Program-made: the position numbers and the translations under genes
Assembly: GCF_002028425.1 (NCBI RefSeq)
Contig: NZ_CP020042.1
Coordinates: forward strand, 6,175,560-6,239,559
Direction: 5' to 3'
Source: Streptomyces katrae
GTDB taxonomy: Bacteria; Actinomycetota; Actinomycetes; Streptomycetales; Streptomycetaceae
Length of the DNA stretch: 64,000 nt
The notes under the pieces: model-generated
The model's database searches: none
Seen by the model: only the letters and a program-made list of their open reading frames with translations
What the model was told of the DNA's origin: nothing
Shown: one piece after another, positions 1-7,844 of the stretch
Position numbering within the stretch: position 1 is the stretch's first letter
Layout: each line of letters begins with the position of its first letter

Positions 1-29
1 CCGCCGGGGTGGGCGAAATATAGCCGACG

Positions 30-54
30 ATCCCCGATTTCCGAAACCGGGGAT
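30..54. other. small inverted repeat before the excisionase gene
   Basis: A 7-bp inverted repeat (ATCCCCG at 30-36, CGGGGAT at 48-54) separated by 11 bases lies in the otherwise featureless stretch 1-142. It could be a terminator of an upstream element gene or an operator for xis/int. Nothing else in 1-142 could be assigned. Confidence 0.35.
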
Positions 55-142
55 TCTCCGGACTATTGGTGGTCCCGTACGTCTTCGCCGCCCATGGTGG
101 CGGGGCGCTTTCATTCCCTTCGTCTGCCTTAAGGATTCTCAC

Positions 143-460
143 TTGTCTCCTGTCGACCCGGTCTCCTCCGTCAGTGCTGCCGAATTCCGTCACCGTCCGC
201 CCATCAGTCGCGCGTTTCTCGGGGTGCAGGACGCGGCTGAATATCTCGGTATTTCGCCCAAGATGCTCTACGTATGGCGTCACCGGCGCCAGGGTCCGCC
301 GAGTTTCCGCATGGGTGCCCGCGGGCGAGTGACGTACCGGATCGATGCGCTCGATGCCTGGATACGCGAGCAGGAGCAGGCGGATTCCCGATCCAACCCC
401 GCCCTCAACCCGGTGAGCGCCGCACCGCAGCGGCGCGCCGCCTACTTGGCAACCGTCTGA
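143..460 (+). CDS. excisionase-like helix-turn-helix protein
   Basis: A 105-residue protein. Residues about 26-77 form a MerR/HTH_17-type helix-turn-helix: the stretch FLGVQDAAEYLGISPKMLYV followed by a wing ending in the RIDALDAWI helix typical of AlpA/Xis proteins. Such proteins bind DNA near att sites and set the direction of recombination. The TTG start at 143 is preceded by AAGGA at 131-135. It lies 44 bases upstream of the integrase start, the usual xis-int order of actinobacterial integrative elements. The rest of the element should lie to the left of the window. Excisionase activity is inferred from fold and position; a transcriptional regulator is the alternative. Confidence 0.8.
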   Translation: MSPVDPVSSVSAAEFRHRPPISRAFLGVQDAAEYLGISPKMLYVWRHRRQGPPSFRMGARGRVTYRIDALDAWIREQEQADSRSNPALNPVSAAPQRRAAYLATV

Positions 461-504
461 CGCCTCCCGGCCGCCCCTCCCGACCCCTACCTGCAAGGAA
501 ACAC

Positions 505-1752
505 TTGGCCGGCTACATCGAAGACCGCTGGATCAACAAGAAGAAGGACCCCGTCACCGGCAAGCGCGAGCGCACCGCCCGGTACGGAAAGGGGAGTCGC
601 TACCGGGTCGCGGGTATCCCCGGTGTCCGCGGCATGTCGTTCGACACCCTGGAGGACGCCAAGGCGTGGCTCCGCAGGGCCGGCACCGACAGCGAGCGGG
701 GCGAGTTCGTCGATCCGCGCGACGGCTCCATCACCATCGCCGACTACGTCAGGCACCACTGGCAGGCGGGCGTCCGTGGAGCACCGGGCACGGTCAAGCG
801 GGTCGACGAGCGCGTGCGCCTCCACGTCCTTCCGCACATCGGCGAGGTGGCGCTGCGGGATGTTTCTGCCTCCGTCCTGCGCGGCTACATCGCCACGCTC
901 GAAGGCGAGTGCGCACCGCGCTACGCCCGGCAGATCCTCACCACCCTCTCGAACGTCTTCGAGACGGCGATCGACGACAAGCGTCTGGTCCGCAATCCGA
1001 TGCGCGCCAAGTCGGTGCGCTGGCCCAAGGCTCCTGAGGACCAGCGGGAGGCATGGCTGCTGGAGACCGCGCAGCGGGTACGGGACGTCATCAACCAGCG
1101 GTACCGGATCGCCGTCGTCGTCGCCCTCGGGTGCGGGCTGCGCCAGGGGGAGGTCTTCGGGCTGTCGCCCGCGGATGTCGACTTCGAGCGCGGCCTCATC
1201 CGTGTCCGTCGACAGGTCCAGCTCCTGTACGGGCGCCTGTACTTCACCCTCCCCAAGGGCGGGAAGACCCGGATCGTCGACATGCCGCCGTCGGTGGCCG
1301 CCGAGTTGCGCGCACACTTCCTGCAGCACCCGGCCGTCGAGGTCGAGTTGCCGTGGGGCGGCCCGGAACCGGATCGGGAGAGACGAGCCTTTCCGCTGGT
1401 CCTGACCACGACCTACGGCAACGCCATCCGCGCCAACATCTTCAACGACGAGGTGTGGAAGCCCGCCCTCGCGCAGGCCGGAGTGATCCCCGTGCGGGAG
1501 AAGGGCCAGCGCTGGAAGGCGTCCCGCAAGGACGGCTTCCACGTCCTCCGGCACACCTACGCCTCCGTGATCCTCGAGGCGGGCGAGTCCGTGGTCACCC
1601 TGGCCCGGTGGCTTGGCCACTCCAGCCCGACCATCACCCTCGACCACTACGCCCACTTCATGCCCGAGGCCGGCGGCAAGGGGCGTGCAGCCGTTGATGC
1701 GCTGATCGGCGTGATCCCTGAGTATGTTCCCGAGAATGTCACGCTTGAATGA
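505..1752 (+). CDS. int: tyrosine recombinase / integrase
   Basis: A 415-residue tyrosine recombinase that would catalyse site-specific integration and excision. An N-terminal AP2-like arm-binding region (about 1-60) is followed by a SAM-like core-binding domain (about 70-170) and the catalytic domain. Catalytic residues visible are Arg213 (LGCGLRQGE), His346 and Arg349 (HVLRHTY), His372 (WLGHSS) and Tyr382 (LDHYAHF), so it looks intact. I chose the TTG at 505 because AAGGA at 495-499 precedes it and the family-like sequence starts there; the frame is open upstream to 274 but that part reads across xis in another frame. A strong hairpin follows the stop, and the attachment site is expected just beyond it. 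Confidence 0.92.
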   Translation: MAGYIEDRWINKKKDPVTGKRERTARYGKGSRYRVAGIPGVRGMSFDTLEDAKAWLRRAGTDSERGEFVDPRDGSITIADYVRHHWQAGVRGAPGTVKRVDERVRLHVLPHIGEVALRDVSASVLRGYIATLEGECAPRYARQILTTLSNVFETAIDDKRLVRNPMRAKSVRWPKAPEDQREAWLLETAQRVRDVINQRYRIAVVVALGCGLRQGEVFGLSPADVDFERGLIRVRRQVQLLYGRLYFTLPKGGKTRIVDMPPSVAAELRAHFLQHPAVEVELPWGGPEPDRERRAFPLVLTTTYGNAIRANIFNDEVWKPALAQAGVIPVREKGQRWKASRKDGFHVLRHTYASVILEAGESVVTLARWLGHSSPTITLDHYAHFMPEAGGKGRAAVDALIGVIPEYVPENVTLE

Positions 1753-1755
1753 GAA

Positions 1756-1789
1756 AACGGGTGGCACAGCACCTGCTGTGCCACCCGTT
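1756..1789 (+). terminator. strong hairpin terminator after integrase
   Basis: A perfect 16-bp inverted repeat (arms 1756-1771 and 1774-1789) with a 2-base loop starts three bases after the integrase stop codon. No T-run follows, as is usual in Streptomyces. Confidence 0.85.
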
Positions 1790-1858
1790 GTGGCGTCCAG
1801 GACTCAGCGCATGGGCTCTCTAACGCTGGCGGACGTCTCGCACAGTGTTGGAGATGGC

Positions 1859-2758
1859 TCAGAACAGTGGAATGCCAAGGCTCGCTGAAACCAACTGGGC
1901 AACTCCTGTCCAGCCAAGGGCGGGCAGATTGGTCCTGGCGCTCTGCAGCACCCTCTCCGTGAGCTGTCGAACCCGCCCGGGCTCTGGTGCGCCCATGGCG
2001 AGTTCTGCTGCCAGAGCCTCCGCATCGGCGACGACTACGGCGCGGACCTCCTCCGACATTTCTGCGGACTGCGCGGCGGCCAGAACCTCGCGCGCGAACA
2101 GCGCGAGCTGCTGGGGGTCGTAGCCGAAGACGTTGTTCTGGGTGTTGTCTTGGCCCATCTGGGGCGCGCCCCCGTTGACGGTGATGTTCCACTCGTTGTG
2201 GATACCGGGTCGTTGCTGCTCGTTCAAGAACTTCCTCACAGAGATGGGATCTTTGAACCCGCACTCGATGCCGAGAGCGGTCAGGGTGAAGGCTCGAATG
2301 GTTTGAGGTGTCTGGTCGACCGTCAGGATCTTGTTCGCCTCGAGGTACTCGACAGCCCGGAAGACCTCAGCAACCTCCAGGATTTCGTCCAGTACGGCCA
2401 TGTGCTTGGAGAGCAGGAAGTCGATCGCCTCCACGCGACCCGATGGGTAGTTGTCCATGCCGGCTGCGACAAGCCCGTTGAGGGCACGGTCGAACCTCAT
2501 GCGGGGGTTGTCTCGTTCTGCAATGAGCCGGTCGGCCACGGCCAGCCCACGGGCGGTGAGGGAGCAGGCCGTTCCGGAGGCATAAAGCTCGGTGTTGTGC
2601 ACCATGCCGACGGCTTTGAGGTAGTCGATGAGGGTGACCAGGCGAGCATCGCCGACGGGATGCCAGAAAGGTTCCGCGTCCACCAGGGCTTGGGTGTCGC
2701 CGCCGGACTCCGCGCGCAGCCAGACCAAGAGCAGGTCCGTCTCTATCTCGATCGTCAC
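1859..2758 (-). CDS. unrecognised protein: two winged-helix modules, glycine/asparagine hinge, helical tail
   Basis: A 299-residue protein not assigned to a named family. Residues about 40-85 and 125-165 each look like a winged-helix module (helix, then a LTARGLAVADRL or LTALGIE type wing/helix). Around residues 192-206 comes a short Gly/Asn/Gln-rich element (ITVNGGAPQMGQDNTQNN). It resembles the G-D-x-N-T type strand that precedes helical effector domains in AbiTii-like and effector-associated proteins. The tail is alpha-helical and ends in a weakly hydrophobic helix. It converges on the integrase gene, 107 bases away. The position beside an integrase and the architecture suggest an accessory or defence function, but this is inference. 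It may equally belong to the host side of the att site. Confidence 0.6.
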   Translation of the reverse strand: MTIEIETDLLLVWLRAESGGDTQALVDAEPFWHPVGDARLVTLIDYLKAVGMVHNTELYASGTACSLTARGLAVADRLIAERDNPRMRFDRALNGLVAAGMDNYPSGRVEAIDFLLSKHMAVLDEILEVAEVFRAVEYLEANKILTVDQTPQTIRAFTLTALGIECGFKDPISVRKFLNEQQRPGIHNEWNITVNGGAPQMGQDNTQNNVFGYDPQQLALFAREVLAAAQSAEMSEEVRAVVVADAEALAAELAMGAPEPGRVRQLTERVLQSARTNLPALGWTGVAQLVSASLGIPLF

Positions 2759-3127
2759 AGAAGGATGCTAGGCGGTCCGTTCCGTGTCTTGCAGTTAGAG
2801 CCCGTACCGTCCGCCGCCGTGGGGTCTCTCCAGATCCGGAGGGCTGAGGAGCGTCACAGACGGCCAAGGTCCCGATTGGCTGGATGTCCCTGGGTGCCTC
2901 GATAACTCGGCGGGTGCGGCGCCCGGCGGCATGGAACATTCAGCGGCCCAGACAGCGAAGCGGCGTGAGCTGCTGGCCAGAACGCACCGCGTAGAACGTC
3001 AGATGAGGGCGCGATGGCCCCGGCTTCGCGGAGTTGCGCATTCTCCCCAGATTCTCCCCACGGGGCCTCTGAGGGCGTGATCCATGGTTCGCTTGCGCTA
3101 AGTCGATCAAGCTCGTGCGGTGGATCG
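2759..3127. other. intergenic stretch with no identified feature
   Basis: This 369-bp gap holds the upstream region of the minus-strand gene ending at 1859 and the downstream region of corA. I looked for a tRNA remnant or duplicated att core related to the integrase and saw none. Short open frames here show no family signature. Confidence 0.5.
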
Positions 3128-4264
3128 CTACAGCCAGTCGCGCCTCTTGAAGATGACGTACAGGCTGACGCAGACCACTGCCATCAGGAGGATCGCGAAG
3201 GGGTAGCCGCCGGCCCACTTCAACTCCGGCATGTCTTCGAAGTTCATGCCGTAGATGGTTCCCACGAGTGTGGGTGCAAACAGGATGGCGGCCCACGAGG
3301 AGATCTTCTTGATCTCCTCGTTCTGTTCGAAGCCCGCTTCCGCCAAGGCGCGCATTTCGGCGTTCTGTTGTTGGGAGACCCGGGTGGCGTTGACCGTGAG
3401 GATTTCCGTCAGGGCCTGGCGGAAGCCGTCCACGCGTTCGCTGGTGTGGGTGACGTGGTCCGCGACGTCGCGGAGGTAGCGCTGGAGTTCCTCGTCCGTG
3501 CCGTACTTGGCGAAGCCCGCCATCAGGGCGTGGAGCATGCCGACCAGGGGGCGGGTGGCGCGTTGGAACTCGACCATTTCCCGGGAGAGTTCGTAGATGC
3601 GGCGGGAGACTTCGGGGTCGCCGCGGAAGACCTCCGTCTCGATCTCGTCCATGTCGTTCTGGACGCCCGCCACGACCGGGGCGTAGCCGTCCACCACCGC
3701 GTCGAGGATGGCGTACAGGGCGGCTTCCGGGCCCAGGGAGAGGAGTTCCGGGGATTCCTCCATGCGCCGGCGGACCGTGGAGAGGTCGGGGGCGGCGCCG
3801 TGGCGGACCGTGATCAGGAAGTCGGGTCCGACGAAGACGTGGAGTTCGCCGAAGTCGACCTCCTCCTGGGCGTCCAGGTAGCGGGCCGCGCGCAGGACCA
3901 CGAAGAGGGTGTCGCCGTAGCGTTCCAGCTTGGGGCGCTGGTGGGCCTCCAGGGCGTCTTCGATCGAGAGCGGGTGGAGGTTGAACTCGGCGGCCAGGGA
4001 GTGGAGTTCGGGTTCCGTCGGGCGGTGCAGGCCGATCCAGGCCATGCCGTCGGGTTCTTCGCGGAGCCGGCGGAAGGTCTCGGCGAGGGTGGTGGGGGAG
4101 GCGACGCGGCGGCCCTCGCGGTAGACGGCCGAGTCGATCACGCTGCGGTGGTCCGGGGGGAGGGGGGCCGGGGGCGGCGACGGGGATGCGGGGGTGTGGC
4201 CGGGCGGCCGGAGCCAGGGCGTGCGCTTCGCTGGGTTGGGGCGGTGGTCTGGGCGCTCCGGCAT
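3128..4264 (-). CDS. corA: CorA-type magnesium/cobalt transporter
   Basis: A 378-residue CorA-family metal channel. The large N-terminal cytoplasmic domain (to about residue 315) is followed by two transmembrane helices; the YGMNFEDMPE signature (the GMN selectivity motif, near residue 340) sits between them and the protein ends in the basic FKRRDWL tail typical of CorA. It would form a pentamer in the membrane and import Mg2+. The proline-rich first 45 residues are a streptomycete extension. ATG at 4264 is preferred over the overlapping GTG at 4267 because GGAG lies five bases before it. It is divergent from the AlkZ-like gene with only 74 bases between the starts. Confidence 0.93.
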   Translation of the reverse strand: MPERPDHRPNPAKRTPWLRPPGHTPASPSPPPAPLPPDHRSVIDSAVYREGRRVASPTTLAETFRRLREEPDGMAWIGLHRPTEPELHSLAAEFNLHPLSIEDALEAHQRPKLERYGDTLFVVLRAARYLDAQEEVDFGELHVFVGPDFLITVRHGAAPDLSTVRRRMEESPELLSLGPEAALYAILDAVVDGYAPVVAGVQNDMDEIETEVFRGDPEVSRRIYELSREMVEFQRATRPLVGMLHALMAGFAKYGTDEELQRYLRDVADHVTHTSERVDGFRQALTEILTVNATRVSQQQNAEMRALAEAGFEQNEEIKKISSWAAILFAPTLVGTIYGMNFEDMPELKWAGGYPFAILLMAVVCVSLYVIFKRRDWL

Positions 4265-4338
4265 CACAGCTCCGGGAGGGGTGGGACGGACGGACGTTGC
4301 GGACAGGGGGTGTCCGCAAGGGGGGTTAGGTTGCGGGT

Positions 4339-5439
4339 ATGGCCTCCGTTACGAGTTCCGTACTCGGCACCCGCGCTCTGAACCGTGCCACGCTCGCCCG
4401 CCAGCTGCTGCTGAGCCGCGCCGAGATGCCGGCGCGTGATGCCGTCGCGCACCTGGTCGGGCTGCAGGCGCAGAACGTCAAGCCGCCCTACTTCCAGTTG
4501 CACGCCCGCCTCGCCGGGTTCCGGCCCGAGGAGCTGGGGCGGCTGATGGAGGAGCGGGAGGTGGTGCGGATGGTGACCATGCGGTCCACCATTCACACCC
4601 ATACCGTGGATGACGCCCGGATCCTGAGACCCCTGGTGCAGGGGTCCCGGGACCGGGAGGTGCAGTACTTCCGGAAGGGGCTGGCCGGAGTCGACCTGAA
4701 GGTGCTCGCCGAGCGGGCCCGGGGGTTCGTCGAGGAGGAGCCGCGGACCATGGCCGAGATCCGCGAGGAGCTGCTGCGCGCGTGGCCCGGGGCCGATCCG
4801 CAGTCGCTGTCCGTGGCCGCCCGGTGCCTGCTGCCGCTCGTGCAGGTCACCCCGCGCGGGGTGTGGGGCCGTAGCGGGCAGGTGCGGTTGACGACCCTCG
4901 AGGCGTGGGCGGGCGGCGCGAGCGGCGCCGGGGAAGGGTCCGGCATCGGGGAGGTCGTGCTGCGGTACCTCGGGGCCTTCGGGCCCGCCTCCGTGAAGGA
5001 CATGCAGACCTGGGCCGGGATCACCCGGCTCCGCGAGGCCTTCGAGCGGCTGCGGCCGCGCCTGGTCACCTTCCGTGACGAGAACGAGACCGAGCTGTTC
5101 GACCTGCCCGACGCGCCCCGCCCCGACGCCGACACCCCGGCGCCGCCCCGCTTCCTGCCCGAGTTCGACAACCTGCTGCTCTCCCACGCCGACCGGACCC
5201 GCGTCGTCCCTCCCGAGTTCAAGGGACTGAACGCGAGCGGGAACCAGAGCCGGTGCGTCGTGCTGGTCGACGGGTTTCTCGCAGGCGTGTGGGCGCGTAC
5301 GGAGGCGGTCGTCACCGTCGAGCTGTTCCGGGAAGTGGCCGGGGGTGTGAAGGAGCAGATCGCGGCCGAGGGGGAGGCGATGCTCGCCGGGATGGGCCAC
5401 GGGCCCGGGACGGTGCGGTTCGGGTCAATCCGAGGCTGA
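4339..5439 (+). CDS. winged-helix DNA glycosylase-like protein (HTH_42, AlkZ/YcaQ family)
   Basis: A 366-residue member of the HTH_42 (former DUF1006) family, made of tandem winged-helix domains. Known members are AlkZ, which confers azinomycin resistance, and E. coli YcaQ/AlkX; both unhook bulky or crosslinking N7-alkylguanine lesions. The catalytic Q-x-Q motif of the family is visible as GLQAQ (Gln43 and Gln45), and the MVTMRSTIHTHT segment is also conserved. Length is normal. It starts 74 bp from divergent corA and the next gene follows after 36 bp. In actinomycetes this family includes self-resistance paralogues and general repair copies; no biosynthetic cluster is adjacent, so a general repair copy is more likely. 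Confidence 0.82.
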   Translation: MASVTSSVLGTRALNRATLARQLLLSRAEMPARDAVAHLVGLQAQNVKPPYFQLHARLAGFRPEELGRLMEEREVVRMVTMRSTIHTHTVDDARILRPLVQGSRDREVQYFRKGLAGVDLKVLAERARGFVEEEPRTMAEIREELLRAWPGADPQSLSVAARCLLPLVQVTPRGVWGRSGQVRLTTLEAWAGGASGAGEGSGIGEVVLRYLGAFGPASVKDMQTWAGITRLREAFERLRPRLVTFRDENETELFDLPDAPRPDADTPAPPRFLPEFDNLLLSHADRTRVVPPEFKGLNASGNQSRCVVLVDGFLAGVWARTEAVVTVELFREVAGGVKEQIAAEGEAMLAGMGHGPGTVRFGSIRG

Positions 5440-5475
5440 CGCCGCCCTGGTGGAGGGCCCGTCCGGCGCGGCACG

Positions 5476-7173
5476 ATGCCTCCCATGACCATGACGGAGA
5501 ACAGCGCCACCGACAGCTTCCTGGCCGCACGGGACTTCCTGCTCGCCCACCGCGGGCAGTACGAGGCCGCCCGCGCTGGATTCACCTGGCCCCGCCCCGA
5601 GCGCTTCAACTGGGCGTTCGACTGGTTCGACCGCCTCGCCGAGGGCAACGGGGCCGACGCGCTGCGGATCGTGGAGGAGGACGGGACCACCGAAACCGTC
5701 ACCTTCGACGAGATGCGGCTGCGGTCCGGATCCGCCGCGACCTGGCTGCGCGGGCAGGGTGTCGCGGCCGGTGACCGGATCCTGGTCATGCTCGGCAACC
5801 AGCGCGAGCTGTGGGAGGTGATGCTCGGCGCGATGAAGCTGCGCGCCGTGGTCATCCCCGCCACCCCGCTCCTCGGCCCCGCCGACCTGCGCGACCGGAT
5901 CGAGCGCGGCCGTGTGCGCCACGTGATCGCGCGCGTGGCGGACACCCCGAAGTTCGACGAGGTGCCGGGCGACTACACGCGGATCGCCGCCGGTGACGGC
6001 GTCCCGGCCGGCTGGCTGCGGCTCGCGGACATGGACGGGGCCGACAGCGGCTTCCGCCCCGACGGCACTACCCTCGCCTCCGACCCGCTGATGCTCTATT
6101 TCACCTCGGGCACCACAGCCCGCCCCAAGCTCGTCGAGCACACCCACGCCTCGTACCCCGTCGGGCACCTCTCCACCATGTACTGGCTCGGTCTGCGCCC
6201 CGGCGACGTACACCTCAACATCGCCTCGCCCGGCTGGGCCAAGCACGCCTGGTCCAACCTCTTCGCCCCCTGGAACGCCGGCGCCACCGTCTTCGTCCAC
6301 AACTACACCCGCTTCGACCCGCAGCGGCTGATGGCCGAGATGGACCGCGCCGGGGTCACCACCTTCTGCGCCCCGCCCACCGTCTGGCGGATGCTGATCC
6401 AGTCCGACCTGACCGCCCTCCAGCGCCCCCCGCGCGAGGCCGTCGCCGCCGGTGAACCCCTGAACCCGGAGGTCATCGAACGGGTCAAGGAGGCCTGGGG
6501 CATCACCATCCGCGACGGGTTCGGCCAGACCGAGACCACCCTCCAGGTGGGCAACTTCCCCGGCGTCCCCGTCAAGCCCGGCTCGATGGGCCGCCCCGCG
6601 CCCGGGTACGAGATCGTCCTGCTGGACCCCGTCACCGGCAAGGAGTCCCCCGACGAGGGGGAGCTGTGCGTGGACCTGCGCACCCGCCCCGCCGGGGTGA
6701 TGACCGGCTACCGCGACGACCCCGAGCGGACCGCCGAGGCCATGGCGGACGGGCTGTACCGCACCGGGGACATCGCCTCCCGCGACGCCGACGGCTACCT
6801 CACCTACGTGGGCCGGGCCGACGACGTCTTCAAGGCCTCCGACTACAAGATCAGCCCCTTCGAGCTGGAGAGCGCCCTGCTCGAGCACGAGGCGGTCGCC
6901 GAGGCGGCCGTCGTCCCGGCCCCGGACGCGCTGCGGCTCGCCGTCCCGAAGGCGTACATCACCCTCGCCGCCGGCTGGGAGGCCGGGGAGGAGACCGCGC
7001 GGCTGCTGTTCGAGCACTCCCGGGCGGTGCTCTCCCCGTACAAGCGGATCCGGCGCATCGAGTTCGCCGAGCTCCCCAAGACCGTGTCCGGGAAGATCCG
7101 CCGGGTGGAGCTGCGGGACCTCACGGCCGCCGGTTCCGCCCAGGAGTACGACGAGGCCGATCTGGCGGGGTGA
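5476..7173 (+). CDS. AMP-dependent acyl-CoA synthetase (medium-chain type)
   Basis: A 565-residue ANL-superfamily enzyme that would adenylate a carboxylic acid and transfer it to CoA. Motifs: P-loop TSGTTARPK (about 210-218, with Ala for the usual Gly), the GFGQTET adenine-binding segment, YRTGD in the hinge region and the catalytic lysine in KTVSGKIRR (about residue 540). The N-terminal FNWAFDWFDRLA segment matches the ACSM/medium-chain or benzoate-type branch rather than acetyl-CoA synthetase. ATG at 5476 is used, but in-frame ATGs at 5485 and 5491 are also possible; the Shine-Dalgarno match is weak. Substrate cannot be read from sequence. A hairpin at 7186-7220 follows. Confidence 0.88.
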   Translation: MPPMTMTENSATDSFLAARDFLLAHRGQYEAARAGFTWPRPERFNWAFDWFDRLAEGNGADALRIVEEDGTTETVTFDEMRLRSGSAATWLRGQGVAAGDRILVMLGNQRELWEVMLGAMKLRAVVIPATPLLGPADLRDRIERGRVRHVIARVADTPKFDEVPGDYTRIAAGDGVPAGWLRLADMDGADSGFRPDGTTLASDPLMLYFTSGTTARPKLVEHTHASYPVGHLSTMYWLGLRPGDVHLNIASPGWAKHAWSNLFAPWNAGATVFVHNYTRFDPQRLMAEMDRAGVTTFCAPPTVWRMLIQSDLTALQRPPREAVAAGEPLNPEVIERVKEAWGITIRDGFGQTETTLQVGNFPGVPVKPGSMGRPAPGYEIVLLDPVTGKESPDEGELCVDLRTRPAGVMTGYRDDPERTAEAMADGLYRTGDIASRDADGYLTYVGRADDVFKASDYKISPFELESALLEHEAVAEAAVVPAPDALRLAVPKAYITLAAGWEAGEETARLLFEHSRAVLSPYKRIRRIEFAELPKTVSGKIRRVELRDLTAAGSAQEYDEADLAG

Positions 7174-7180
7174 GGTCCCT

Positions 7181-7255
7181 CGGGCGCCCGGACGGAAACG
7201 GGCGTCCGTCCCGTCCGGGCACCCGCCCCGTCCGGGGCGCCCGGACGGAAACGGG
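7181..7255. terminator. convergent terminator with a duplicated 20-bp segment
   Basis: Between the acyl-CoA synthetase and the glutathione peroxidase, a 10-bp inverted repeat (7186-7195 with 7211-7220) can form a hairpin. The segment GGGCGCCCGGACGGAAACGG occurs twice, at 7182-7201 and 7235-7254. Each copy could serve one of the two converging genes. Confidence 0.65.
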
Positions 7256-7744
7256 TCAGGCCGGCAGCTGCGCCTCGATCGCGGCGATGACCTCCGGGGC
7301 CTCCGGCTCGGTGCGGGGGCGGAAGCGCGCCACGACCTCGCCGGCCGGGGAGATCAGGAACTTCTCGAAGTTCCACTGGATGTCCCCGGCCTCACCGTCG
7401 GCGTCCGCGGTCTTCACCAGCTCCTGGTACAGCGGGTGCCGGTTCTCGCCGTTCACCTCGGTCTTCTCCAGCATCGGGAAGGTCACCCCGAAGCCGGCCG
7501 CGCAGAAGGTCTGGATGTCCTCCGCGGTGCCCGGCTCCTGGCCGCCGAACTGGTTGCAGGGCACACCGATGACGGTGAACCCCTTCTCCTCGTACTTGAA
7601 CTGCAGGCGGGCCAGACCGGAGTACTGGGGGGTGAGCCCGCACTGCGAGGCGGTGTTCACCAGCAGGACGGCCTTGCCGCGGTGGGCCGCCAGGCTGGTG
7701 GGCTCGTCGTCCAGGGTGGTCAGCGGGATGTCGTACAGGCTCAT
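7256..7744 (-). CDS. glutathione peroxidase family protein (thioredoxin-fold)
   Basis: A 162-residue GPx-fold peroxidase. It contains NTASQCGLTPQY (Cys in the selenocysteine position), GVPCNQFGGQEPG with the conserved Gln, and IQWNFEKFL with the conserved Trp/Asn, so the catalytic tetrad is complete. Bacterial members usually act as thioredoxin-dependent lipid or organic hydroperoxide peroxidases; Streptomyces lacks glutathione. I place the start at ATG 7744, preceded by GAGGAGAG; the frame stays open to 7825 through a repetitive GCAGG-rich tract that looks non-coding. It converges with the acyl-CoA synthetase. Confidence 0.92.
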   Translation of the reverse strand: MSLYDIPLTTLDDEPTSLAAHRGKAVLLVNTASQCGLTPQYSGLARLQFKYEEKGFTVIGVPCNQFGGQEPGTAEDIQTFCAAGFGVTFPMLEKTEVNGENRHPLYQELVKTADADGEAGDIQWNFEKFLISPAGEVVARFRPRTEPEAPEVIAAIEAQLPA

Positions 7745-7761
7745 CGGGCTCTCCTCGGCTC

Positions 7762-7810
7762 GGCATGGATGCAGGCCGGCGGGCAGGCAGGCCGGCGGCA
7801 GGCAGGCAAC
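7762..7810. repeat. short GGCAGG-rich direct repeats
   Basis: The leader of the peroxidase gene contains several copies of GCAGGC/GGCCGGCGG within about 50 bp. This is a simple-sequence tract without an assigned function. Confidence 0.6.
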
Positions 7811-7844
7811 ATGATCGAACAACACGTGCGAACAGCCTCCGAGC

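Noticed and set aside
274..504. N-terminal extension of the integrase
   Set aside because: It reads through the xis gene in another frame, lacks a ribosome site and has no recombinase similarity. TTG 505 fits better.
1790..1860. tRNA or att site next to the integrase
   Set aside because: No acceptor stem, T-loop sequence or direct repeat could be identified on either strand.
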